Assembly: GCA_964405335.1 (NCBI GenBank)
Contig: CAYONP010000014.1
Span: 15,947 to 79,946 of the forward strand
Source: CAYONP01 sp964405335
Lineage (GTDB): Bacteria > Armatimonadota > UBA10988
Length of the DNA: 64,000 nucleotides
Reading direction: 5' to 3'
The notes beneath the pieces were generated by a model. That model ran no database searches. It was not told the DNA's origin and saw only the letters and a program-made list of their open reading frames with translations. Of this stretch, positions 34,501-41,792 are shown piece by piece (position 1 is the stretch's first letter; each line of letters opens with the position of its first letter). The translations under genes were made by a program, and so were the position numbers.

Positions 34501-35924
34501 CGCGCCTCGAGCCCGCGCAGCTTGGTCTCGGCGTAGCGGCCGGCGAGCATGGCCAGCACCCGGTCGAAGCTGCTGCGCGGCAGGTCGCGGTAGGGCCACA
34601 TGGTGCCCAGAAACTCGTACAGGGCGTCGAGGTCGTGCGGCTCGCGGCAGAGCGCGACGATGATCTGCGCCAGGACATCGAGCGCGCCGCTGACCGGCCG
34701 CAGCGGCTCGAGGTCGCCGTCGAGGATGACCCGGCACATCACCGCCGCGTCGACCGAGTCGCGCGCACCGGTCGGATAGAGCACCGAGCGGCTGACCTCG
34801 CCGACGGCGTGCCCAGCCCGCCCGACGCGCTGGATCGCCGCCGAGCCGCTGGTCGGCGTCTCGACCAGCAGCACCTCGTCGAGACTGCCGATATCGATCC
34901 CCAGCTCGAGCGAGCCGGTGGCCACGATGGCCTGCAGCTCGCCGCGCTTGAGCCGCTGCTCGACCACCTCGCGCGTCTCGCGCGAGAGCGAGCCGTGGTG
35001 GCTGTAGGCCACCGGCCGCGCCTGGCCCTGGTTGAGCAGCAAGGTGATCCGCTCGCACTGCCGGCGGCTGTTGACGAAGATCAGCGTCGAGCGATTCCGC
35101 GCGATCCGGGCGCGCAGCTCGCCGACCAGGGTGGCGAACTCCGAGCCGGCCGTCTCCGGGTCGAACGAGAGCCCCGGCTGGCGCACCTCGCAGGCATACC
35201 GCTTCGCCCGCGGTGCGGCCAAGATGCGCACCGGACGTGGCTCGTAGCGCGGCGTGTCACCGTCATAGACCAGTCGCCGGCCGCCGACGAACTCGGCGAT
35301 CACCTCGAGCGGATGCACCGTCGCGCTCAGCGCCACGCGCTGGAACTCGCCGGCCAGGCGGGTCAGCCGCTCGACCGCGCTGATCAAGTGCGTGCCCCGC
35401 TTGTCGTCGGCGACGGCGTGGATCTCGTCGAGGATCACCGTCCGCACGCCGCCGAGCATCTCGGTCGCCGCATTCGTGCCGAGGATGATGTTCAGGCTCT
35501 CGGGCGTGGTGATCAGAATCTCGGGCGGGCGGCGAGCCATCCGCCGTCGCTCGCGCGGCAGTGTGTCGCCCGAGCGGGTCTGCACCGCAATCTCGCAGAA
35601 CGGCAGTCCCTCGGTCTCGGCCCGCTCGCGGAGCTGCTCGAGGGGGGCCAGCAGGTTGCGCCGGATGTCGTTGTTGAGTGCCTTCAGCGGCGAAACGTAG
35701 AGCACCCGCGTGGTGCCGCCCGGCCACTCACCGGCCATCAACTGGTGCAGCGCCCAGAGGAACGCCGTCAGCGTCTTGCCACTGCCCGTCGGCGCGGTGA
35801 CCAGCACATGCTCGCCGGCGGCAATCGCTGGCCAGGCCATCTGCTGGACTTCGGTCGGCGTGCCCACGCAGTCGCCGAACCAGTCGGCGATCAGCGGGTG
35901 GAAAGCAGCCAGGACCGGATGCAT
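31584..35924 (-). CDS. lhr: Lhr-type DEAD/DEAH-box helicase
   Basis: A 1446-residue superfamily 2 helicase of the Lhr family, a DNA or RNA-DNA helicase acting in DNA repair. ATG 35924 begins MHPVLAAFHPLIADWFGDCV, as in other Lhr proteins. Motifs in order: Q-like GTPTEVQQMAWPAI, Walker A APTGSGKT (44-51), Walker B ILDEIHAVADDKRGTHL, motif III LSATVHPL, motif VI QRVGRAGH, then a winged-helix and the long DUF4635/DEAD-associated and C-terminal Lhr domains (RLPLWLNRQRAKRL, PAGRGTSLSDQVLREAVFDA). Full length (typical is 1400-1550). The gene stands alone, with 91 bp before the protease start and a 244-bp upstream gap containing a 15-bp-stem palindrome. Confidence 0.93.
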   Translation of the reverse strand: MHPVLAAFHPLIADWFGDCVGTPTEVQQMAWPAIAAGEHVLVTAPTGSGKTLTAFLWALHQLMAGEWPGGTTRVLYVSPLKALNNDIRRNLLAPLEQLRERAETEGLPFCEIAVQTRSGDTLPRERRRMARRPPEILITTPESLNIILGTNAATEMLGGVRTVILDEIHAVADDKRGTHLISAVERLTRLAGEFQRVALSATVHPLEVIAEFVGGRRLVYDGDTPRYEPRPVRILAAPRAKRYACEVRQPGLSFDPETAGSEFATLVGELRARIARNRSTLIFVNSRRQCERITLLLNQGQARPVAYSHHGSLSRETREVVEQRLKRGELQAIVATGSLELGIDIGSLDEVLLVETPTSGSAAIQRVGRAGHAVGEVSRSVLYPTGARDSVDAAVMCRVILDGDLEPLRPVSGALDVLAQIIVALCREPHDLDALYEFLGTMWPYRDLPRSSFDRVLAMLAGRYAETKLRGLEARVVIDRLANTVTSLESGRFLERTAGGTIPDLGHFRMRLEGGEQVIGELDEEFVWERRVGDTFSFGTQRWRIERITHNDVFVTPGRDKPTLPFWKAEGISRPSHLALRVGEFLEQAQEGLGSAWFEERLRREHHLDQNAVNELLGYLHRQRGATASPLPHRHHLLAEWVDMTADDAEAWQVILHTVWGGQVNRPFALALAGAWEAAHGTRVETHEHNDGVALMLPCRVPVSELLDLLAPEQIEQHLRKRLEESGFFGARFRENAARALILPRGTPGQRLPLWLNRQRAKRLMEAVGRYDDFPILIETWRTCLHDEFDLPALRERLAELADGRIAVSECETHQPSPFAARLAWRQVNYLMYLDDTPAGRGTSLSDQVLREAVFDANLRPEIEPALVAALEAKLQRTHPGYAPRDALELLELLQERLAVPADQWQAVLEAIRRDHDLDPRALLDELAGKVDTLTLPGAAVAVTIARENQPRLACALGFAAEPGLPAYQPPDGSEPLAELVAGWLQFHGPLPPGRLCEVFGLPAATLAPVLDDLVDALRLVRDRLTRGADELELCEAENLERLLAAVRRGARPAFEPQPIDRLPLWLAGRQGLTRRGRGIEGLQAALEPLLGCAAATALWETELLPARVIDYAPEQLDELMRRSGLCWLGVAPERVCFAFDDQRELLADGEAPPPAPVLPPEPGRYSLTDLLRRQADGAKEYTARLWESVWAGAVTADSFAALRRRPAEPARRPVHRAGRWQAAQPVEPHWFALRPVLPPADPLEALELEKERVRLLLDRWGVIFRDLAARELPALRWGRLFRACRLMELSGELVAGAFFAGVPGIQFAAPERLDELLRLDETPVWWLCAADPASACGLRLPGLDLPDRRATTHLVYHGAELVLLSTGSGRELEFRISPDHPRLGDYAALLAEQQSRAVAARRGITVETINGLPAPGSPYLAALRERFDLTVDARRVRLWRRAGRE

Positions 35925-35996
35925 CGCCCGTCCGCGCCACAAACGGATGTTTGTATCGTAGCAGCGCGGCCGGCTGGTGTCAACGGTCGCCGGCGC

Positions 35997-36040
35997 CGAC
36001 CGAGACGGTCGGCCTATGCGTAGGTCGACCGTCTCGGTCG
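35997..36040. repeat. Perfect 15-bp-arm inverted repeat
   Basis: CGACCGAGACGGTCG at 35997 is followed 14 bp later by its exact reverse complement CGACCGTCTCGGTCG. Each arm is itself an inner palindrome (CCGAGACGG). It lies in the divergent gap between the helicase and the small envelope protein and may be a regulator site or a member of the dispersed palindrome family. A single arm-like word, CGACCGGGACGGTCG, recurs at 57556-57570. Confidence 0.6.
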
Positions 36041-36078
36041 ACTTGGCCGCAGCCGTCGCCGTGCCATCGCCGGCCCGG

Positions 36079-36099
36079 ATGTTGCGCCCAAGTTGCGCC
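36079..36099 (+). promoter_or_regulatory. GTTGCG-type direct repeat upstream of small envelope protein
   Basis: ATGTTGCGCCCAAGTTGCGC repeats the word GTTGCGC with an 11-bp period. It is 70 bp before the ATG at 36169. TTGGCC (36114-36119) could act as a poor -35; no good -10 follows. Same element as at 7921, 25051 (minus) and 61565. Confidence 0.45.
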
Positions 36100-36168
36100 G
36101 TCCGCGGTTCCCCTTGGCCGACCTCGGGAATCCTCAGCCTAGCGGGGGCAACAGAGGAGGGAGCGACG

Positions 36169-36690
36169 ATGACACGGTGGGGTACCGCACTCGTCGCGCT
36201 AGGAATGGGGTTGCTCGCGATGCTGCCGGCCGCGGCGCAGAAGGACGACGGCGCGGCGGCGGCGCTGGGTGGGATCATCGGCTTCGGCACGGGGTATTAC
36301 TACCTCGGCGCGCATGACAAGGGCCCGCTGTTCACCGCCATCGACGGCGGCCTGGTGGTCGGCCTGATCTTGACCGACGACCGCGACACGCAACTGCTGT
36401 TCGGCCTCGGGCTGCTCGGCTCGCACATCTTCCAGGCGGTCGATGGGCTCAACGAGGCGCACCGGCGGGGCATCCACTACGGCTCGCACCCGCTCGACCG
36501 GTTCGTCTTCGGTGCCGGCGACTTCGGTTTCTTCAACACCGTCGACGTGCTCGACCTGCGCGCCGAGGGCGGCTTCGCGGCCGACCGAGCGAGCGCGCTG
36601 CTGCGCTACAACGAGTTGATGCCCGCCCTGCGGTTCCATGCCGACGTGACCAACCCCGGTGTCGGGGTGAGTTACCGGCTCAGCTTCTGA
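36169..36690 (+). CDS. Small exported or membrane protein with glycine-zipper region
   Basis: A 173-residue protein; ATG 36169 follows GAGGAGGGA. Signal peptide (MTRWGTALVALGMGLLAMLP, cleavage about residue 23). The mature part begins with a Gly-rich hydrophobic pair of segments (ALGGIIGFGTGYYYLGAHDK, then LFTAIDGGLVVGLILT), resembling TM2-type small envelope proteins. The C-terminal half is polar, and the chain ends VGVSYRLSF, with a terminal Phe as in many outer-membrane barrels. I cannot decide between an inner-membrane hairpin and an outer-membrane protein. Unknown function; the GTTGCG repeat upstream links it to the secretin-domain and cassette genes. Confidence 0.7.
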   Translation: MTRWGTALVALGMGLLAMLPAAAQKDDGAAAALGGIIGFGTGYYYLGAHDKGPLFTAIDGGLVVGLILTDDRDTQLLFGLGLLGSHIFQAVDGLNEAHRRGIHYGSHPLDRFVFGAGDFGFFNTVDVLDLRAEGGFAADRASALLRYNELMPALRFHADVTNPGVGVSYRLSF

Positions 36691-36818
36691 CGCCCCAGGT
36701 CCGGAAGGACGCGCGCCCGGCCGGTGGCTTTGATTCCGGGCCCCGGCCGGGCGCCGTCGCGTGAAGGAGTCGGCCGCGCCGACGGCAACCTCCGCCCGGC
36801 GACCGGAGAGAGCCAGGC

Positions 36819-38150
36819 ATGGGCGGCGAGCGCGCGTTGCGGCGGATCGACCGCCACCTCTATGCCGCCGGCCTGTTCGGCATCAACTGCCTCGGTCTGG
36901 TGATCACCGGCTGGGTGCTCAAATACTATTACCCCGATGAGCCCGGCGTGCCGAACCTCGTGCCGCTCGGCTGGGCCGGCTACATCCTGCTCATCGGCCG
37001 GCTCAGCGACGGGCTGAACGACCCGCTGATCGGCTGGCTGTCCGACCGCTCACGAACGCCGTTCGGTCGCCGCAAGCCGTTCATGGCCGCCGGCCTGCCC
37101 GGCCTCTGCGCCTGCTTCCTGCTGCTCTGGCACCCGCCCCAGGCCGCCGCCGCGCCGGCCAACTTCTGGTTCGGTGCCGGCGTGCTGGTGCTCTTCTTCA
37201 TCGCCTTCACGCTCTACGCCGGGCCCTACTTCTCGCTCCTGCCCGACATCGTCGCCACCAGCGACGAGCGCGCCGCACTCAGCGGACTGCAGGCGGTCTA
37301 TGGCCTGGTCGGGTTCATCACCGGCTCGCTCATCCCCGCGGTGACGCTCGCTCGGGGGCAGACCCTGAGCCAGACGGCGCTGATCACCGTGCTCGTCTGC
37401 CTGCCGTTCCTGCTCGCCCCGTTCGCCGGCCCGCGCGACCGCGGCCCGGCCGCCGCCGAGCCGACGCCGCCGTTCTTCCGCTCGGTCACCATCACGCTGC
37501 GCAACGTGCCGTTCCAGCGCTATGTCGTGTCGCAGCTCCTGTTCCAGATGGGGCTGCTGATCATCGTCACCGCCCTGCCCTATGTGGTGCCCGTGCTACT
37601 CGGCCGCGACAAGGCCTATGCCGCGCACCTCACCGGCGTGGCGCTGGTCAGCGGGATCGCCTTCGTGCCGCTGATCCTGCGCCGTGCTCGGGCGCGGGGC
37701 ATGAAGCACGCCTATCGCTTCGCCATGGTCTGGTTCGCCGGCACCAGCCTGCTGCTCGTCCTCCTCACCCCGCTGGGTCGAACGGCGTTCGGGATCTGGC
37801 TGGCGTTCGGCGTGGTGGTTCTGATCGGCGTCGCGGTGGGCGGGCTCTATGCCTTGCCGAACGCTATCCTGGCCGACGTCACGGCGCACGACCAGCAGCT
37901 CACTGGACTGCAGCGGCAGGGCATGTTCTACTGCGTTCAAGGCCTGGTGCTCAAGCTCGCCTACTCGCTCTCGCCGTGGGTGGTCGATCTGCTCAACACG
38001 CGGGTGGCCCCGCGCGAGCTGGGCCTGAGCCTGGTCGGCCCGGCGGCCGGCCTCTGTTGCCTGGCCGGCGCCTGGGTCTTCGGCGGCTTCCCCGAGGATG
38101 AGGTACGCGCGGCGGTGCGCGCCTTGGCGACCGAGCCGGCCGACGAGTGA
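36819..38150 (+). CDS. GPH-family sugar:cation symporter (MFS)
   Basis: A 443-residue, 12-helix major-facilitator protein of the glycoside-pentoside-hexuronide (GPH) class, which imports sugars or sugar acids with Na+ or H+. The diagnostic loop between helices 2 and 3 reads DPLIGWLSDRSRTPFGRRKP (68-87). Cation-binding Asp residues (R..D..NDPL and similar) are in helix 2. ATG is preceded by GGAGAGAG. It is the only clear sugar importer in the window and could feed the catabolic cluster that starts 3.6 kb downstream (inference). Confidence 0.9.
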   Translation: MGGERALRRIDRHLYAAGLFGINCLGLVITGWVLKYYYPDEPGVPNLVPLGWAGYILLIGRLSDGLNDPLIGWLSDRSRTPFGRRKPFMAAGLPGLCACFLLLWHPPQAAAAPANFWFGAGVLVLFFIAFTLYAGPYFSLLPDIVATSDERAALSGLQAVYGLVGFITGSLIPAVTLARGQTLSQTALITVLVCLPFLLAPFAGPRDRGPAAAEPTPPFFRSVTITLRNVPFQRYVVSQLLFQMGLLIIVTALPYVVPVLLGRDKAYAAHLTGVALVSGIAFVPLILRRARARGMKHAYRFAMVWFAGTSLLLVLLTPLGRTAFGIWLAFGVVVLIGVAVGGLYALPNAILADVTAHDQQLTGLQRQGMFYCVQGLVLKLAYSLSPWVVDLLNTRVAPRELGLSLVGPAAGLCCLAGAWVFGGFPEDEVRAAVRALATEPADE

Positions 38151-38261
38151 CGCCGGCGGCAACCGTTTCGACTCATTCGGCCGGAACCCTGGCCGTCGGA
38201 TCAGCGTCCCTACAGCCCAGCGGCGAGTGGCCCGACCTCGCGCTAGACGTAGGAGTGCGCG

Positions 38262-38495
38262 ATGACGACGGCATTGCAGACGGCACTGAAGCACGAAGCG
38301 GAAGACCTGGCGGCGTCGTTCGACGCCCTGGTGCTGCTGCTCGCCGACGAGAGCACGGCGACCGACCAGTCGCTGGCGCTGCTGCACTGGATGCGCGGGG
38401 TGCAGGGCCGGCTCGACGGCGAGCTGCGCCGTCGCGGCGCGACGCCGGAGTTGGCCGTCGGGCGGCGGCAGGCGCTGGCGTTGGCGGGGGATTGA
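38262..38495 (+). CDS. Small helical protein of unknown function
   Basis: A 77-residue protein with GGAG about 8 nt before the ATG. It is an all-helical, Ala/Leu-rich chain (ALKHEAEDLAASFDALVLLL, then LALLHWMRGVQGRLDGELRR), with heptad-like spacing that suggests a coiled coil, and no signal peptide. No family recognised. It lies 111 bp after the symporter gene. The next gene downstream is convergent, with a palindrome-rich gap. A small regulatory or structural protein is possible, but the call rests on reading frame and ribosome site only. Confidence 0.55.
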   Translation: MTTALQTALKHEAEDLAASFDALVLLLADESTATDQSLALLHWMRGVQGRLDGELRRRGATPELAVGRRQALALAGD

Positions 38496-38562
38496 GCCTC
38501 GGTGGTCGGAACCGCCCGCGTTGCCCAGTAGCGACCATTGGCACGGGCGGCTGGTTGTACCG

Positions 38563-38729
38563 GTAGGGGCAGGTTTCAGACCCGCCCGCCGGCGGCTGGA
38601 TCCGCTCTGGAAGCGGCCTCGTCGGCATTCGGGCGGGTCTGAGACCCGCCCCTACGACCTCTTTCGTACACATTCGCCGGCCCTCGCCCCTCGGCCGTGA
38701 GCCAGCGGCGCATTGCGATGCGCCGCTAC
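38563..38729. repeat. Large inverted repeats between convergent genes
   Basis: GTAGGGGCAGGTTTCAGACC (38563) pairs with GGTCTGAGACCCGCCCCTAC (to 38655) across a 50-bp loop, a typical GTAG...CTAC-flanked element. A second palindrome, GCGCATTGCGATGCGC flanked by CGGC/CGCTAC, is at 38707-38729 and is identical to 56709-56731. Both lie between the convergent small protein and antiporter genes and could act as a bidirectional terminator. Confidence 0.65.
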
Positions 38730-38772
38730 AAGCGTCACACGTGACCGCCGCGCGGGAGCGGCGGCCCTGAGC

Positions 38773-40734
38773 TCAACCGAACTCGCGGCCCTCGATCAGT
38801 GAGACCGCTTGCAGCACCGCCTCTTCGCTGCCGACCAGCGCCAGGCGATCGAGCCGCTCGACCAGCGTGTCGCCGTGCGGCACGAGGATCATCCCGCGGC
38901 GGTGGACACCGAGGATGAGGCAGTCGCCGGGCAGGTCGACCTCGCCCAGCAGCTTGCCGCAGATGGCCGGGTTGAGCGCCGTCGCCTCGCGAATCAGGTG
39001 CTCGTCCTCGACGTTGGTGGCCAGGTTCAGCACGTCGGGATTGATGGCCAGCAGGTCGAGCACCATGCAGGTGGCGGTGGTCGAGTCGACCGTCGGCACG
39101 CCCAGCTCCTGATAGGCCGCGCGCAGCGTGTCGGTCTGCAGCCGCGCGGTGACGCTCTCCAGACCGAACACGTTGCGCGCCAGCCGGCAGGCCTCGAGGT
39201 TGAGCAGCTCCAGGCCGGCGGCGCCGATCAAGGCGTGCGCGCCCTCGGCGCCGGCGGCGCTCAATCCGGCGACGGTGCGCGGATCGGCGACGACGAACCG
39301 GAGCCCGAGCCGCCGGGCCTTCTCGAGCCGCCCCTCGCGATGGTCGACCAGAACCGGCTCGAAGCCCTGCCGGGCCAGCCGGCCGGCGAGGAAGAGCGCA
39401 ATCTCGCCCGAGCCAACGACGATCACGCGCCGCGCCGCCTGGGTCTCGGTCTCGCGGCGCTGCAGGCGGTTGAACAGCACCGGCCCGGCCAGGCAGGTGA
39501 TCACCGCCATGATCAGCACCGCGGCGTTCAGGCCGGCGTCGATGATGCCCAGCCGCACGCCGATCTGCAGCGCGGCAACGGTCAGACTGAGCTGCGCGGT
39601 GAGCAGCCAGCCGGCGGCCAGGCTGCGCCGGGCATCGAAGCGGAGCCGCAGCACCTGCGCCGGCAGCACACGGGCCACCGCGACCAGGACGAGCAGCAGC
39701 CCGAGCGCGGCGACGGCGCGGTTGGTCAGCGCCTGCGCTTCGAACTGACGCCCGACGTTGATGAAGAAGATGGGGACGAAGAAGCCGTAGCCGATGGCGT
39801 CGAGTTTCTGCCGCAGGTCGCTCTCGCGCTGCGGACTGAACAGGCTGACCAGCGCGCCGGCCAGGAACGCACCAAGGATCGCCTCGGCGCCGACCAGCAT
39901 CGAGTAGGCGACGAAGACCATGACCAGGGCAAAGGCGCCGCGGATCTTGATCTGCGCGGTGCCGTGGGCCAGCCGCTCGTGCACCGCGGCGAGCAGCGGA
40001 TGCCGGTGGATCCGGTAGCCGAGCCAGTGGGCGACGAGGTAGAGCAGGATCAGCGTCGAGACGATGACCATGCTGATCAGCGCTCGTCCACCACTGCCGA
40101 CCAGGGCGTCGAGGAGGGTGAGCAGGAACAGGGTGCCGAAGTCGGCGGCCATGACCGCGACCAGGATGGTCTGGCCATAGTCGCTGCCCAGCAGCCGCCC
40201 CTCCTTCAGCGTCTGCAGCACCACGCCGAGCGAGGTGGTCGAGAAGATCAGCGCCAGCAGCGCGCCGCGGGCGATGGTCAGCCGCAGCTCGTGCTCGCTG
40301 CCCAGCTCGGCCAGGCCGGGCAGTTCGCCGAGCAGTCCGCTGGCGGTGGCGACCCAGGCGCCCAGCGCCGCCACCACGAGCGTGCCGGCGAAGCTGAGCA
40401 TGGCCAGCACGAACGGCTCACGCAGCGCCGCCCGCAACGATCCATGCCCGCCACCGCGCAGGCGAAACGAGCCGAGGACGGTGAAGTCGAGCTCGAGACC
40501 GCTGAGGAACATCAGGTAGCAGAAGCCGATCAGGGCCAGAAACTCGACGCCGAACAGCGCGTCGCCGGCGAACAGGTCGAGCCCGGTGCGGCCGATCACC
40601 ATGCCCAGCGCGATTTCGACCACCACCGACGGCAGGCGGACCCAGCGCTCGGCCAGCGCGGCCAGCCACGGCGCGCAGAAGGCCAGGGCGCAGATCAGCA
40701 GCAGCGCATACATCTCGGGCTCGGCCTGGTGCAT
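38773..40734 (-). CDS. Kef/CPA2-type cation:proton antiporter with RCK domain
   Basis: A 653-residue membrane protein. About 12-13 transmembrane helices of the CPA2 family fill residues 10-400 (VEIALGMVIGRTGLDLFAGD, FLSGLELDF, then AILGAFLAGALVSLFSP). The C-terminal cytoplasmic part starts at about 405 with a TrkA-N/RCK nucleotide-binding fold (VVGSGEIALFLAGRLA, then FEPVLVDHREGRLEKAR) and ends with a TrkA-C-like domain (LVPHGDTLVERLDRLALVGS). Such proteins exchange K+ or Na+ for H+ and are gated by NAD(H) or glutathione. ATG 40734 follows GGGAGA. Nothing in the neighbourhood specifies the ion. Confidence 0.88.
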   Translation of the reverse strand: MHQAEPEMYALLLICALAFCAPWLAALAERWVRLPSVVVEIALGMVIGRTGLDLFAGDALFGVEFLALIGFCYLMFLSGLELDFTVLGSFRLRGGGHGSLRAALREPFVLAMLSFAGTLVVAALGAWVATASGLLGELPGLAELGSEHELRLTIARGALLALIFSTTSLGVVLQTLKEGRLLGSDYGQTILVAVMAADFGTLFLLTLLDALVGSGGRALISMVIVSTLILLYLVAHWLGYRIHRHPLLAAVHERLAHGTAQIKIRGAFALVMVFVAYSMLVGAEAILGAFLAGALVSLFSPQRESDLRQKLDAIGYGFFVPIFFINVGRQFEAQALTNRAVAALGLLLVLVAVARVLPAQVLRLRFDARRSLAAGWLLTAQLSLTVAALQIGVRLGIIDAGLNAAVLIMAVITCLAGPVLFNRLQRRETETQAARRVIVVGSGEIALFLAGRLARQGFEPVLVDHREGRLEKARRLGLRFVVADPRTVAGLSAAGAEGAHALIGAAGLELLNLEACRLARNVFGLESVTARLQTDTLRAAYQELGVPTVDSTTATCMVLDLLAINPDVLNLATNVEDEHLIREATALNPAICGKLLGEVDLPGDCLILGVHRRGMILVPHGDTLVERLDRLALVGSEEAVLQAVSLIEGREFG

Positions 40735-40835
40735 CGGCTCTCCCGCGCCGCGGTGCGGAGCATTATAGGATACCTCGCGCCGGCAGCCCGGCAGGTGCCG
40801 CGCCGCCGGCGGCCAAACGTCGGCCGGAGCCTGCG

Positions 40836-41591
40836 ATGTTGCTCGATGGTCAAGTCGTCCTGGTCACCGGCGCCGGCCGCGGTATCGGTGCCTGCATCGC
40901 GCGGGTCTGCGCGCAGTATGGCGCCGTGGTGGCGGTCAACTACGGCAGCAGCGCCGACAAGGCCGCCGCGGTGGTGGCCGAGATTGAGGCCGCCGGCGGC
41001 ACCGCCGCGGCGTTCGGCGCCGACGTGCGCGACGCTGACGCAGTGCAGGGCATGGTCGAGTCGGTGACCGCGCGGTTCGGGCCGATCTGGGGGCTGGTCA
41101 ACAACGCCATCGGCGGCCGGCAAGACGGCTCGCTCGAGGCGGCCGAGTGGCAGGACTTTCAGGACATGCTCGATTTCGGCTGCAAGGCGGTGGTCAACAC
41201 GGTCTCGAGCTGCCGGCCGGTGATGAAGGCGCACGGCGGCGGGCGGGTGGTCAACATCGTCACCGAGCTGTGGAACCTGGGCTCGGGCGGCTGGGCGACC
41301 TACCTCTCGGGCAAGGGCGCGATGGTCGGTCTCAGCCGCAGCCTGGCCAACGAACTGGGCCCCGACGGCATCACCGTCAACATGGTCGCCCCCGGGTGGA
41401 TGATCACCGAGCGGGTCGACCCCGAGGGCGAGGGCTCAAAGCGCTTCGGTCAGACGCTGCCGGTCCGCCGGCACGGCAGCGCCGACGAGATCGGCCGCGG
41501 CTGCGTCTTTTTCCTCAGCGAGCTGGCGGCCTATGTCACCGGCGCCTACCTGCCGGTGACCGGCGGGCGGGTGACGCAGATGGGCGGGTAG
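40836..41591 (+). CDS. Short-chain dehydrogenase/reductase
   Basis: A 251-residue classical SDR with the Rossmann motif TGAGRGIG at 11-18, NNA at 89-91 and the active-site pair Tyr156-x-x-x-Lys160 (ATYLSGKGA). The usual catalytic Ser 13 residues before the Tyr is Thr143 here (NIVTELW). It resembles 3-oxoacyl-ACP reductases/FabG-like enzymes in length and order but may reduce a sugar or alcohol instead, given the sugar-catabolic cluster that follows on the same strand 200 bp away. No signal peptide; cytoplasmic. The start is supported only by position, as no strong ribosome site is visible. Confidence 0.85.
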   Translation: MLLDGQVVLVTGAGRGIGACIARVCAQYGAVVAVNYGSSADKAAAVVAEIEAAGGTAAAFGADVRDADAVQGMVESVTARFGPIWGLVNNAIGGRQDGSLEAAEWQDFQDMLDFGCKAVVNTVSSCRPVMKAHGGGRVVNIVTELWNLGSGGWATYLSGKGAMVGLSRSLANELGPDGITVNMVAPGWMITERVDPEGEGSKRFGQTLPVRRHGSADEIGRGCVFFLSELAAYVTGAYLPVTGGRVTQMGG

Positions 41592-41655
41592 CGCGCGCTC
41601 GCCGAGCGCGCCGGTGCCGGCGGGACGCCGGCGGTCCGGGGGCGGGCGGGGGTAG

Positions 41656-41760
41656 GGCCCGTCCGCCGAACGGGCCGGGGGCGGCGGTTGGGGGTCGGGC
41701 CCGTTCGCCGAACGGGCCGGCGCCGACGGTCCAGGGTAGGGCCCGTTCGCCGAACGGGCC
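41656..41760. repeat. Triplet of palindromes (GTAG-type family) in 202-bp gap
   Basis: Three copies of the palindrome core GCCCGTTCGCCGAACGGGC lie at 41656-41676 (one mismatch), 41697-41718 and 41739-41760, the last two about 42 bp apart with nearly the same spacer. GGTAGG precedes the first and third. The same element is at 61602-61627, and in reverse orientation at 52504-52529. Three tandem hairpins before the operon start may block read-through from the SDR gene. Confidence 0.7.
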
Positions 41761-41792
41761 GGCGCCGACGGTAGCGTGACAGGAGGTGCATT

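Noticed and set aside
31584..35924. Lhr helicase as part of a defence system
   Set aside because: It lacks partner nucleases or methylases and has the normal full-length Lhr architecture of a housekeeping repair helicase.
38809..41067. 752-codon plus-strand open frame
   Set aside because: It runs antisense to the Kef-type antiporter gene; the translated sequence is Gln/Arg/His-rich without structure, as expected of a shadow frame.
41656..41760. Regularly spaced palindromes resembling a small CRISPR array
   Set aside because: The repeats are perfect hairpins with nearly identical spacers, there are only three, and no cas gene is present.
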